Below, piece by piece: positions 5,980-14,051 of a stretch of 64,000 bases of DNA. Below the pieces are notes generated by a model. It did no database searches, was not told the DNA's origin, and was given only the letters and a program-made list of their open reading frames with translations. Within the stretch, counting starts at the first letter, position 1, and each line of letters opens with the position of its first letter. The stretch lies in NCBI RefSeq assembly GCF_023635005.1, contig NZ_JAMLJM010000006.1, positions 1 through 64,000 of the forward strand, in the 5' to 3' direction. Position numbers and translations under genes: made by a program. The DNA is from Flavobacterium luminosum. Its GTDB lineage: Bacteria; Bacteroidota; Bacteroidia; Flavobacteriales; Flavobacteriaceae.

Positions 5980-7434
5980 TTATTTCCCGATACAGAAGTT
6001 GGCAAAGATATTGCCCAAAAGTTCATCGTTAGTTACTTCACCGGTGATCTCTCCGAAGTAGTGTAGGGCAGAGCGTATATCAATGGCCATTAAATCCGAA
6101 GGCAGCCCTGAATCTAAGCCCCATTTCACTTTCTGAATCTCTTCTAATGCTTTCAATAACGAATCGTAATGACGGGTGTTGGTGACTATGGTTTCATTGT
6201 TTCTTAGTGCTCCAGTGTTTACAAAAGAAAGCAACATGTTTTTCAATTCCTCTATACCCGTTTTTTGTTTGGCAGAAATAAAAATAGTAAACAGTTTACG
6301 GTTTGCGGTTGCCAGTTCTTCTTCGAAAGTGGAAAGTCTATTATTTATAGCTTGTAAGGTTTCTGCTGGGATTAAATCCTTTTTATTGATAATAACAATC
6401 AATGATTTTTGAGGATATTGATTTTGTATTTTTCCAATTTCATTGATAAAAGAATCCAGTTGACCGTTCGCGGTTAGCTGTAAACCGTCCACTAAATACA
6501 AAACTACCTGCGCTTGTTCAATCTTCTCAAACGTCTTCTGAATTCCGATACTCTCTACCACATCTTTCGTTTCACGGATACCCGCAGTATCAATGAATCG
6601 GAAGCCAACACCATGAATAACCAATTCGTCTTCAATGGTATCTCGTGTGGTCCCGGCAATATCGGAAACAATGGCACGTTCTTCATTCAATAAAGCATTC
6701 AATAAGGTCGATTTCCCCACATTAGGCTCGCCGACAATGGCTACTGGAATACCGTTTTTAATCACATTTCCTACGGCAAAGGAATCAATCAAACGTTTTA
6801 AAACAAATTCAATTCGTTCCAGTAAATCATGAAATTGTGTTCTGTCGGCAAATTCGACATCTTCTTCGGCAAAGTCCAATTCCAATTCGATTAAAGAAGC
6901 GAAATTCAGTAACTCTTCTCGCAATTTGGCAATCTCATTACTAAAACCACCGCGCATTTGCTGCATGGCAATTTGGTGTGCCGCTTCATTATCGGATGCA
7001 ATCAAATCGGCCACCGCTTCTGCTTGCGATAAATCCATTTTACCATTCAAGAAAGAGCGGAGGGTAAATTCCCCGGCTTGAGCCATTCTAGCCCCTTTGC
7101 GAAGGAGTAATTGTATAATTTGTTGTTGAATAAAAGTAGATCCATGACATGAAATTTCGACCACATTTTCACCAGTATACGAATTTGGACCTTTGAAAAT
7201 AGAAAGCAATACTTGGTCGTACACTTTTCCAGCTTGTCCTGAGCTTGTTGAAGGCTCTACAATATGACCTAAATGAATCGTGTGGCTTTTTTGTTGGCTT
7301 ATATCCTTACCGGAAACCGATTGAAATACCTGACTGGCAATAGCAATTGCATCTTTTCCTGATAATCGAATTACAGCAATCGCGCCCGCACCAGAAGGTG
7401 TAGCCAAAGCAACTATGGTTTCTTGTGGAATCAT
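5980..7434 (-). CDS. mnmE: tRNA modification GTPase MnmE
   Basis: With MnmG it installs the carboxymethylaminomethyl group at U34 of certain tRNAs, using 5,10-methylene-THF and GTP hydrolysis. 484 residues. The N-terminal THF-binding domain holds VVEISCHG. The G domain shows G1 GEPNVGKS (235-242), G3 DTAG (282-285) and G4 NKKD (350-353), and the protein ends in the diagnostic CIGK. Residues 61-68 (PSTSSGQA) are an in-frame insertion matching a dispersed repeat in a loop between N-domain strands. Two tracts with a 7-bp DNA period lie in the G domain, encoding LTANGQ and ATANRK regions. All catalytic motifs are intact, so the protein should work. The gene is monocistronic with a -7 element just upstream. 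Confidence 0.97.
   Translation of the reverse strand: MIPQETIVALATPSGAGAIAVIRLSGKDAIAIASQVFQSVSGKDISQQKSHTIHLGHIVEPSTSSGQAGKVYDQVLLSIFKGPNSYTGENVVEISCHGSTFIQQQIIQLLLRKGARMAQAGEFTLRSFLNGKMDLSQAEAVADLIASDNEAAHQIAMQQMRGGFSNEIAKLREELLNFASLIELELDFAEEDVEFADRTQFHDLLERIEFVLKRLIDSFAVGNVIKNGIPVAIVGEPNVGKSTLLNALLNEERAIVSDIAGTTRDTIEDELVIHGVGFRFIDTAGIRETKDVVESIGIQKTFEKIEQAQVVLYLVDGLQLTANGQLDSFINEIGKIQNQYPQKSLIVIINKKDLIPAETLQAINNRLSTFEEELATANRKLFTIFISAKQKTGIEELKNMLLSFVNTGALRNNETIVTNTRHYDSLLKALEEIQKVKWGLDSGLPSDLMAIDIRSALHYFGEITGEVTNDELLGNIFANFCIGK
6287..6321. repeat. Heptanucleotide-periodic tract inside mnmE (1)
   Basis: On the plus strand five consecutive 7-mers begin with GT: gtaaaca, gtttacg, gtttgcg, gttgcca, gttcttc. 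The period of 7 is out of step with codons. It encodes the stretch around ATANRK, ahead of the SAK motif of the G domain. Confidence 0.45.
6459..6487. repeat. Heptanucleotide-periodic tract inside mnmE (2)
   Basis: Four consecutive 7-mers begin with GT: gttgacc, gttcgcg, gttagct, gtaaacc. It encodes the stretch around LQLTANGQL, directly after the VDG strand of the G domain. It has the same kind of unit as the tract at 6287. Confidence 0.45.
7233..7254. repeat. Dispersed repeat inserted in frame in mnmE
   Basis: CTTGTCCTGAGCTTGTTGAAGG is a short element I recall as highly repeated in Bacteroidota genomes. Here it encodes PSTSSGQA (residues 61-68), an extension relative to the usual MnmE sequence, where a conserved HIV(D/E) strand is followed closely by the next VxDxVL strand. 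Confidence 0.6.
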
Positions 7435-7452
7435 GTTCTAGATTTAATAGGG

Positions 7453-7460
7453 CAAAGATA
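7453..7460 (-). promoter_or_regulatory. -7 element (TATCTTTG) of mnmE
   Basis: TATCTTTG on the minus strand, 18 nt upstream of the mnmE ATG, is an exact TAnnTTTG match. The leader would be only about 10-13 nt. Confidence 0.5.
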
Positions 7461-7685
7461 GAAAATATGAAGCAGTATTGGAAACCTCAATTCTTAGAGG
7501 TAAGTGAAGCATTCAACTACATCGTTTCTAAAGGCTGATTGTTTAATAAAAAAGCAACCTAGTAATAAATAGTAACTAACTTAAATATTGGTGTTAAGTC
7601 TTTTTTATTGAAAGTAAAACTTTAATAGATTTCAGATGTAAAAACATCCTGTCAGAAGATGATTTGAACTTACCCTGTCAAATGT

Positions 7686-8444
7686 TTAAAACCCTTCAAA
7701 AACACCCAAACCAAATAAAGCAAAATCGTATTTTACGGGATCGTTGGGGTCAAGTAGTCTGAGGTTATGATCCAATTCGGCTAAAGCTTTGGCATCGTTT
7801 TGTTTTCGGGTTAACAAGCCAAGTTTTCGAGCGACATTCCCGCTATGGACATCCAGCGGACAAGAAAGTTGTGCAGGGGAGAGGCTGTTCCAAATTCCTA
7901 AATCAACGCCTTTGTTGTCGTTTCGGACCATCCATCTCAAATACATGTTGATTCTTTTTGCTGCGGAACCATTCAATGGATCGGAAAGGTGTTTTTCTGT
8001 TCGCGGGGCGTGGGGAATTTCAAAAAACAATTGCTTAAATTCGGAAATCGTCTGTTGTAGATTGGGTGTTTCTCTCGAAAAAATGGTCTCTAATCCGTTA
8101 TGATTCTGATAAATATGTTTCAGTCCTTTGATGAACGTGATGAAGTCTTGACCATTAAACGTTCGATGGACAAAGTTTTTTAGGGATTCTAATTGTGCCT
8201 CGGAATGCGACATAACAAAGTCATAAGGCGAGTTTCCCATCAAATTCATCATTTTCTGAGCATTACCGATAATCATCTTGCGGTTTCCCCAAGCAATAGT
8301 TGCCGCCAAAAAACCCGCGATTTCAATATCTTCTTTTACCGAAAAGGAATGCGGAATCTGAATAGGATCACTTTCTATAAAATCAGGATGGTTGTATTGA
8401 GCTACCTTTTCATCCAGAAATTCTTTCAATTCGTTTAGGTCCAC
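7686..8444 (-). CDS. TIGR02757 (DUF2400) family protein
   Basis: 252 residues of the conserved Bacteroidota family TIGR02757, whose function is not established. Recognisable blocks are GFLAATIAWGNRKMII (~43-58), KRINMYLRWMVR and the C-terminal DVHSGNVARKLGLL and KYDFALFGLGVF. These resemble the helix-hairpin-helix arrangement of base-excision DNA glycosylases, so a DNA repair role is plausible but is inference. The start is GTG, which follows the TAA of the upstream ABC ATPase gene with no gap, so the two are probably translationally coupled. Confidence 0.85.
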   Translation of the reverse strand: MDLNELKEFLDEKVAQYNHPDFIESDPIQIPHSFSVKEDIEIAGFLAATIAWGNRKMIIGNAQKMMNLMGNSPYDFVMSHSEAQLESLKNFVHRTFNGQDFITFIKGLKHIYQNHNGLETIFSRETPNLQQTISEFKQLFFEIPHAPRTEKHLSDPLNGSAAKRINMYLRWMVRNDNKGVDLGIWNSLSPAQLSCPLDVHSGNVARKLGLLTRKQNDAKALAELDHNLRLLDPNDPVKYDFALFGLGVFEGF

Positions 8445-9158
8445 TTATATTTGGTCGGTTTGAGTCTCGGGTTCTTCAACTATTGGATTGGCAATTTCTC
8501 GTCGGATGTCTCCATCAATCATCACGAGTTTTCGGTCGGCCATGTCGGCTAATTCTTCATTATGAGTTACAATAACAAAGGTTTGACCAAACTCGTCGCG
8601 TAGTTTGAAAAATAACTGGTGTAGGTTTTCGGCCGAATGAGTATCTAAATTACCTGAAGGCTCATCGGCAAAAATAACTGCCGGTTTATTAATTAATGCA
8701 CGCGCAACCGCCACACGTTGCTGTTCCCCTCCGGACATTTCATTGGGTTTGTGATGGATGCGGTGGGATAAACCTAAATACTCTAACAATCGTTTGGCTT
8801 CGGTTTCGGTTTCCTGCTTGTTTTTTTTGGCAATGAAAGCAGGAATACAAACATTTTCTAGAGCAGTAAATTCGGGTAACAACTGATGAAATTGAAAAAT
8901 AAAACCTAAGTTCAGATTTCTGAATTTTGATAAGGCTTTATCGTTCATTTTTAAAATATCCTCTCCATTAATTTCTAAGGACGTTCCTTTTGCCATAGAA
9001 GGTTTGTCTAACGTTCCTAGTATTTGTAATAAAGTCGTTTTACCGGCTCCGGAAGCACCCACAATGGAAACCACTTCTCCTTTTTGAATATGCAGGTTAA
9101 CTCCTTTTAATACCTGAAGTTGGTCGTAATATTTCTGAATGTTTGTAGCTTTTATCAT
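8445..9158 (-). CDS. LolD-like ABC transporter ATP-binding protein
   Basis: Nucleotide-binding subunit of a MacB/LolD-type ABC exporter acting at the inner membrane, probably in lipoprotein release or export. Numbered from the chosen start: Walker A GASGAGKT (34-41), Q-loop Q89, signature MSGGEQQ (141-147), Walker B VIFADE (161-166) and H-loop H199. The frame opens 18 nt further upstream at 9176, but [11 protein letters not shown] is the usual family beginning, so I use the inner ATG. No permease gene is adjacent; in this group the partner is often encoded elsewhere. The gene ends directly on the GTG of the TIGR02757 gene. Confidence 0.88.
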   Translation of the reverse strand: MIKATNIQKYYDQLQVLKGVNLHIQKGEVVSIVGASGAGKTTLLQILGTLDKPSMAKGTSLEINGEDILKMNDKALSKFRNLNLGFIFQFHQLLPEFTALENVCIPAFIAKKNKQETETEAKRLLEYLGLSHRIHHKPNEMSGGEQQRVAVARALINKPAVIFADEPSGNLDTHSAENLHQLFFKLRDEFGQTFVIVTHNEELADMADRKLVMIDGDIRREIANPIVEEPETQTDQI

Positions 9159-9277
9159 CCGAATGAATTTGTACAAAGAAACAAAGATTTTTGGGTTTTG
9201 AAAAATTCAAGTCGCGCCAATTTGCGAAACTATTGATAAAGTTTCGTTAAGAATTTAGAGTGTCGGTACTAATTTTT

Positions 9278-9285
9278 TAATTTTG
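9278..9285 (+). promoter_or_regulatory. -7 element (TAATTTTG) of msrA
   Basis: TAATTTTG, a TAnnTTTG match, lies 15 nt upstream of the msrA ATG. Confidence 0.45.
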
Positions 9286-9300
9286 ATTGAAAGTTGAGTT

Positions 9301-9939
9301 ATGAAAACACTATTGCTATTTCTAGGCTCATTACTCACAATGAGTTGCGAATCGAAAACAAAACCAGTTGAAAACATGGAGGATAAAACAATAACAGAGT
9401 CTACCAAAGGAACAGAAACGGCTATTTTTGCCGGTGGTTGTTTTTGGTGTACTGAAGCGGTATTTCTAGAGTTAAAAGGAGTCAAAAGTATTCAACCCGG
9501 TTATATAGGCGGAAAGAATGCGAATCCTACGTATGAGGAAGTATGTACCGGAACTACAGGTCATGCCGAGGCGGTGAAGATTGTTTTTAATCCTGATCAA
9601 ATTAGTTATGAAGAATTATTGGAAGTTTTTTTCGCTACTCACGATCCTACTACACTAAACCGACAAGGAGCAGATGTGGGTACACAATACCGCAGTGAAA
9701 TTTTTTACACCAATGAAACTCAAAAAGAAAAAGCCTCAGCATACATTAATCTGTTGAATAAAGAAGAGGCTTTTGGTAAAAAGGTTGTAACACAAGTATC
9801 GAAAGCGAGTACTTTTTATGTAGCGGAAGATTACCACAAAAATTACTACAACCAAAACAAAGAAAAATCTTATTGTCATTATGTCATTACACCAAAGATT
9901 GACAAAGTAAGAAAAGAATTCAAAGACAAATTGAAATAG
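9301..9939 (+). CDS. msrA: Peptide-methionine (S)-S-oxide reductase MsrA, lipoprotein form
   Basis: Reduces methionine-S-sulfoxide in oxidatively damaged proteins. 212 residues: an N-terminal lipoprotein signal (MKTLLLFLGSLLTMSC, lipidated Cys16), an acidic/Thr linker to ~40, then the catalytic domain with GGCFWC (45-50, nucleophile C47) and GYIGG, THDPT and YHKNYYNQN blocks. The lipobox puts the enzyme in the cell envelope. After Cys the sequence is ESKTK, without the QKDDE-like surface-export signature seen in the metallopeptidases of this window, so a periplasm-facing lipoprotein is likelier. Single gene with its own -7 element. Confidence 0.95.
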   Translation: MKTLLLFLGSLLTMSCESKTKPVENMEDKTITESTKGTETAIFAGGCFWCTEAVFLELKGVKSIQPGYIGGKNANPTYEEVCTGTTGHAEAVKIVFNPDQISYEELLEVFFATHDPTTLNRQGADVGTQYRSEIFYTNETQKEKASAYINLLNKEEAFGKKVVTQVSKASTFYVAEDYHKNYYNQNKEKSYCHYVITPKIDKVRKEFKDKLK

Positions 9940-9989
9940 TAATTTGGCATTTCTTTTGCTATTTAATAATTATCAAAATACACAAATAA

Positions 9990-10301
9990 ATGGCAAAAGA
10001 AACCCATGTCGATTCTTTGAAGTATCAACCGCAGGCAACAACGGGTAAGTTACTATTGGGATTATTGTTTGATGCAATTGGGATGCTTACTTATGCTATT
10101 CCATTATTGGGAGAGACACTAGACATAGTTTGGGCACCTGTAGCGGGAATTGTAATGTCTATCCTATACAAAGGTACCGTAGGTAAAGTAAGCGGAGTTA
10201 TTGCTTTTATAGAAGAATTGATTCCAGGATTGGATTTTATTCCAACGTTTACTATTACTTGGATGTATGAATATTTTCAGGATCGAAAACATAGTAAGTA
10301 A
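9990..10301 (+). CDS. Small conserved membrane protein, 103 aa
   Basis: Function unknown. After a soluble N-terminus of ~18 residues there are two hydrophobic segments (about 19-37 and 44-62), then a further apolar stretch containing ELIPGLDFIPTFTITW. The ending is charged. It starts 50 nt after msrA on the same strand and may share its transcript. I recall similar small proteins in Flavobacteriaceae but know no role. Confidence 0.75.
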   Translation: MAKETHVDSLKYQPQATTGKLLLGLLFDAIGMLTYAIPLLGETLDIVWAPVAGIVMSILYKGTVGKVSGVIAFIEELIPGLDFIPTFTITWMYEYFQDRKHSK

Positions 10302-10322
10302 TAGGCTCTTACTGTAATGTTT

Positions 10323-10628
10323 TTATTTTTTAAGTAGGAATCCTAAGCCCATACTACGCAACATTTTTTTCTCGAACTCCCAGAAAAAACGGAATTGACC
10401 AAACAAAAAGCCGTAGCCAACCAGCAATACCTGATAAACCGGAAGAACGATAATGATTTTAAGAATCAAATAGAAAAAATAAGGCATACTGTCGCTACTG
10501 ATTCCTAAGAAGTCTAAAATAGGTTTAGAAAACAATACCGAAGTAGATCCAGTAATAGCAAAAACAATAAAAATAATAACTAACTGAGTATTACTTTGTA
10601 CACCCCAGCGTTCTTTCAATTTTTTCAT
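10323..10628 (-). CDS. DUF6787-type small membrane protein, 101 aa
   Basis: Begins MKKLKERWGVQSN, then two hydrophobic segments (~16-36 and ~46-74) and a basic, aromatic C-terminus (FGQFRFFWEFEKKMLRSMG). This matches the Bacteroidota family I know as DUF6787; some databases label relatives as diacylglyceryl transferase, which I see no evidence for. It is the last gene of a minus-strand run that begins with the acyl-CoA reductase and is 17 nt from its upstream neighbour. Confidence 0.75.
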   Translation of the reverse strand: MKKLKERWGVQSNTQLVIIFIVFAITGSTSVLFSKPILDFLGISSDSMPYFFYLILKIIIVLPVYQVLLVGYGFLFGQFRFFWEFEKKMLRSMGLGFLLKK

Positions 10629-10645
10629 GCCACAAATATACTAAA

Positions 10646-11083
10646 TTACCGGGCGGGTACAAAGCCGTGTAACTGTTGTTTGTATTTGTTCTGAAAGTAC
10701 ACCATGTAGTTGTATATAAGGTAATTTACTTCGTATCCATAGCGAGTATTCGAATCGTAATCTATAGTCATTTCGTACAGTTTAGGATCATAGCGTTGGG
10801 GTTGCATTACTCTTCGGTTCCATTCTTGCACATACCATTGATTTTTATTTTCTAGATATTCAAGGGAATAAAAACCTCTTGGTAACGCATTGCTATATAA
10901 CCAACTAGTAAATCCAGGATCGATAATAATCACTTCATATTCGGTTTCTTCATTGCTGATGGTTACCGTGTCGCCTTTAATAACTTTAGCATTCGCCTGC
11001 TGATGGGAATCATCGGTTAGAGGTTTTGTTTTACAAGATATAGCCAATGCTACAACAAATACAATTGCAATTATAGTTTTCAT
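10646..11083 (-). CDS. DUF6146-type lipoprotein, 145 aa
   Basis: A lipoprotein signal (MKTIIAIVFVVALAISC, lipid Cys17) is followed by a soluble domain rich in Tyr and Trp with LPRGFYSLEYLENKNQWY and YGYEVNYLIYNYMVYF. It matches the small Bacteroidota family DUF6146, of unknown role. Residues after Cys are KTKPL, with no surface-export motif. It is encoded just upstream of the DUF6787 gene, an arrangement I recall as conserved. Confidence 0.8.
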   Translation of the reverse strand: MKTIIAIVFVVALAISCKTKPLTDDSHQQANAKVIKGDTVTISNEETEYEVIIIDPGFTSWLYSNALPRGFYSLEYLENKNQWYVQEWNRRVMQPQRYDPKLYEMTIDYDSNTRYGYEVNYLIYNYMVYFQNKYKQQLHGFVPAR

Positions 11084-11097
11084 GAGTCTTGTGTATT

Positions 11098-11123
11098 AAA
11101 AAACCACGCGCAATGGCGTGGTT
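11098..11123 (-). terminator. Terminator after the DUF937 gene
   Basis: AACCACGC/GCGTGGTT hairpin with a 6-nt loop. On the minus strand the stem is followed by a T run (plus-strand A run 11098-11103). It lies 7 nt beyond the DUF937 stop codon and just before the DUF6146 start. Confidence 0.65.
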
Positions 11124-11129
11124 GTATCG

Positions 11130-11756
11130 TTATTTTTTTCCGAATAAGCTTCCTAATAATCCTCCGAGTCCGCCTTTTTTTGATACGGCAGTTACAGCAT
11201 CATTAATTCCTAATTGACCATCTCCATCTTGATCCAATACCGAAGTCAACAGAGAACCATTTCCCGAAAGATTTCCTTGGTTTCCTAATAGTCCACCAAG
11301 CCAATTCCCTAAATCGTTACCACTTTGAACCTCGCCACTTTTTGCTTTGTTGGCTAAAAATGCCATTAGTACAGGGGCAGCTAATTTTAGAATTTGGGCT
11401 ATTTTATCACTACTTACACCAGTAGTTTGACTGATTTTGTTTTCTAAATCCGATTGGTTTTCTCCTAATACGTGATTTAAAATGTTCCCACCATCGTTGG
11501 TGTCTAGATTTCCGGATTGTAATAATCCTCCTAAATTATCGAGCAAACTCTCATGTTGACCTCCAAGCAAGGCGCCTAGTAGCCCTTGAGCACCTTGTTC
11601 TGAAGAGGCATTATTTTGCATAGCATTTATTAAAGAAGGTAATGCCGAAGACAAAACAGCAGTGGTTTCATTTTCAGAGGTTCCTACCTGATTGCCTATA
11701 CCGGAGATAATCTCCTTTCCTAAATCACCATGGATTAAATCTGTAATTCCTGTCAT
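11130..11756 (-). CDS. DUF937 domain protein with C-terminal EF-hand-like loop
   Basis: 208 residues, rich in Gly, Asn and Leu. The first ~140 residues follow the DUF937 (YidB-like) pattern with repeated LLGxLLGG and TTGVSSDKIAQILKLAAPVLMAFL. Residues 175-186 (DQDGDGQLGIND) form an EF-hand or dockerin-like calcium-binding loop, and the tail is a short Gly/Leu segment ending in GKK. There is no signal peptide, so it is probably cytoplasmic. The family has no firm function. It is encoded downstream of serA and has its own terminator. Confidence 0.85.
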   Translation of the reverse strand: MTGITDLIHGDLGKEIISGIGNQVGTSENETTAVLSSALPSLINAMQNNASSEQGAQGLLGALLGGQHESLLDNLGGLLQSGNLDTNDGGNILNHVLGENQSDLENKISQTTGVSSDKIAQILKLAAPVLMAFLANKAKSGEVQSGNDLGNWLGGLLGNQGNLSGNGSLLTSVLDQDGDGQLGINDAVTAVSKKGGLGGLLGSLFGKK

Positions 11757-11806
11757 TATTTATTGTTTATTTGATTTAAAATGAACAATAAATATAAGCA
11801 ATTTTT

Positions 11807-12769
11807 TTAAATCTCGTGTTGTAATAAACTGATAATCTGCTCAGCCAATTCGGTTCCTATACGATCTTGTGCTTCTACCGTAGCAGCACCGATGTGCGGG
11901 CTCAAACTTACTTGTGGATGCATTAGAACTTGCACGGCTGGGGTAGGCTCGTTCTCAAAAACATCTAATCCAGCAAAGAATACTTTTTTACGGTCTAGGG
12001 CTTCAATCAAGGCAACTTCATCGATAACTCCACCACGTGAACAGTTAACAATTCCAACACCGTCTTTCATTACATCAAATTCATTTTTCCCTATCACATA
12101 TCCTTCTTTTTGAGCAGGTACATGTAAGGTGATAAAATCGGAATGTTTTAATAAATCTTCCATAGGCTCTGTCTCGATTTCCAAGACTATCGATTGGTGG
12201 TTATAGAATTCTAAAGTGATGGTAGCTTTACCTACAAAAGTATCTGAAGCAATTACTTTCATGCCTAATCCTAAAGCCATTTTAGCTACTGCTTGACCGA
12301 TACGTCCAAATCCAATAATTCCAAGGGTTTTGCCTCTGAGTTCGATTCCGTTGGCATATGCTTTTTTTAATTGATCGAATTTGGTATCGCCTTCCAAAGG
12401 CATATTTCGATTGGAATCATTCAAAAAACGAACTCCTGAGAATAAGTGAGCAAAAACTAATTCGGCCACAGAGTTAGATGAAGAGGCCGGTGTATTAATC
12501 ACCTGAATATCTTTGGAAATAGCATAATCTACATCGATATTATCCATACCTACGCCTCCACGACCTATAATTTTTAGGCTAGGACAAGCATCGATAAGTT
12601 CTTTTCTAACTTTAGTAGCGCTTCGTACTAATAAAACTGCTATTTGATTATTGTTTATGAAATTGGCAACTTGTTCTTGTGCTACTTTGGTAGTGATGAC
12701 TTCAAATCCGGCATTTTCTAAAAGAGCAATACCACTTTTTGAAATACCGTCGTTGGCTAATATTTTCAT
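11807..12769 (-). CDS. serA: D-3-phosphoglycerate dehydrogenase, short form
   Basis: Oxidises 3-phosphoglycerate to 3-phosphohydroxypyruvate with NAD, the first step of serine synthesis. 320 residues of the D-2-hydroxyacid dehydrogenase fold: NAD motif GFGRIG (153-158), catalytic Arg in CSRGG (R245), Glu in FENEP (E274) and His in SPHIG (H292). There is no C-terminal ACT domain, so the usual allosteric serine site is missing. Placed next to serC, the enzyme for the next step, which strongly favours this substrate among the many D-2-hydroxyacid dehydrogenases. No serB is seen in the window. Confidence 0.9.
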   Translation of the reverse strand: MKILANDGISKSGIALLENAGFEVITTKVAQEQVANFINNNQIAVLLVRSATKVRKELIDACPSLKIIGRGGVGMDNIDVDYAISKDIQVINTPASSSNSVAELVFAHLFSGVRFLNDSNRNMPLEGDTKFDQLKKAYANGIELRGKTLGIIGFGRIGQAVAKMALGLGMKVIASDTFVGKATITLEFYNHQSIVLEIETEPMEDLLKHSDFITLHVPAQKEGYVIGKNEFDVMKDGVGIVNCSRGGVIDEVALIEALDRKKVFFAGLDVFENEPTPAVQVLMHPQVSLSPHIGAATVEAQDRIGTELAEQIISLLQHEI

Positions 12770-12865
12770 TTTTAATATTGTATTTTTCAGCTATTCTTAA
12801 CTAGTGAAGCACTTTTGATTTTATAATCAAATACTACCTAGTTATTATAACAGTTTTGGGGTTAT

Positions 12866-13936
12866 TTATATTTTATGTTCTAATTCTTTCATGACATCCA
12901 CTAAAACTTGTACGCTTTCTATTGGTAAGGCGTTATACATAGAAGCGCGGTAGCCTCCCACAGAGCGATGGCCAGTTAAACCAGATATTCCAGCAGCCTT
13001 CCATAGTTTGTCAAAAGTTTCGGTATGGACTTCGTTATTTAAAACAAAGGTGGCATTCATTTTACTTCTATCTTCAATAGCGGCTGTTCCTTTAAAAAGT
13101 GGATTACGGTCTATTTCGTCATATAATAATTGCGCTTTAGCATCATTTAATTTTTCAATAGCTTCAATTCCACCCATTTTTTTGAGCCATTGTAAGGTTA
13201 ATAAAGAGGCATAGATAGGGAATACCGGTGGTGTATTGTACATGCTTTCTTTGGCTATATGTTGCTGATAATCTAGCATAGCTGGAATGTGTCTTCCTGT
13301 TTTACCTAAAATAGATTCTTTAACAACGACTAAAGTTGCACCGGCAGGTCCCATGTTTTTCTGTGCTCCGGCATAAATCAAATCAAATTTGGAAAAATCT
13401 AGTTTTCTAGAGAAAATATCAGAACTCATATCGCAAACCAAAGGAATACCAATTTCTGGAAATTCTTTCATTTGAGTTCCGAAAATGGTATTGTTGCTGG
13501 TACAATGAAAATAATCGGCATCCGTTGGAACGACATATTGCTTCGGAATGTGATTGTAATTATCGGATTTTGAAGAGGCAACCAACACCGTTTCTCCGAA
13601 ATGTTTGGCTTCCTTGATAGCTCCACTAGCCCAAGTTCCTGTATCTAAATAGGCTGCTTTTCCATTTTCCTTCATTAAATTATAGGGAACCATCAAAAAT
13701 TCTAAACTAGCCCCTCCATGTAAAAACAATGCTTGGTATCCTTTGTCTTGTAATCCCAAAAGTTCTAAAACAAGAGCACGGGCTTCCTCCATTACGGCAA
13801 CGAATTCTTTGCTACGATGGGAAATTTCCAGAATTGACAAATCCATTCCGTTAAAATTCAAAATAGCTTGTGCCGATTTTTCGAAAACTTCTTGTGGTAA
13901 AATACAAGGTCCAGCACTATAATTGTGTTTTTTCAT
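12866..13936 (-). CDS. serC: Phosphoserine aminotransferase
   Basis: PLP enzyme converting 3-phosphohydroxypyruvate and glutamate to phosphoserine. It can also serve pyridoxal phosphate synthesis. 356 residues with the family start HNYSAGPCILP, LHGGAS (72-77), CDMSSDIFSR (168-177) and the PLP-binding lysine in AGAQKNMGPAG (K193). Residues HRSVGGYRASMYNA close to the C-terminus bind phosphate. It lies upstream of serA on the same strand, forming a serine-synthesis pair. Confidence 0.96.
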   Translation of the reverse strand: MKKHNYSAGPCILPQEVFEKSAQAILNFNGMDLSILEISHRSKEFVAVMEEARALVLELLGLQDKGYQALFLHGGASLEFLMVPYNLMKENGKAAYLDTGTWASGAIKEAKHFGETVLVASSKSDNYNHIPKQYVVPTDADYFHCTSNNTIFGTQMKEFPEIGIPLVCDMSSDIFSRKLDFSKFDLIYAGAQKNMGPAGATLVVVKESILGKTGRHIPAMLDYQQHIAKESMYNTPPVFPIYASLLTLQWLKKMGGIEAIEKLNDAKAQLLYDEIDRNPLFKGTAAIEDRSKMNATFVLNNEVHTETFDKLWKAAGISGLTGHRSVGGYRASMYNALPIESVQVLVDVMKELEHKI

Positions 13937-13990
13937 TAGTAAAAAAATGTTGTGTGTTAATTATATAACAAATTTCGGTAAAATAGAAAT

Positions 13991-14022
13991 AAAAAAGCCC
14001 AATTATTTGAAGTAATTGGGCT
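13991..14022 (-). terminator. Terminator after the acyl-CoA reductase gene
   Basis: AGCCCAATTA/TAATTGGGCT, a perfect 10-bp stem with a 7-nt loop. On the minus strand it is followed by a run of T (plus-strand A run 13991-13996). It is 30 nt past the stop codon. Confidence 0.75.
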
Positions 14023-14051
14023 GAATTATTGCTAAAAATACAACGTACTAA

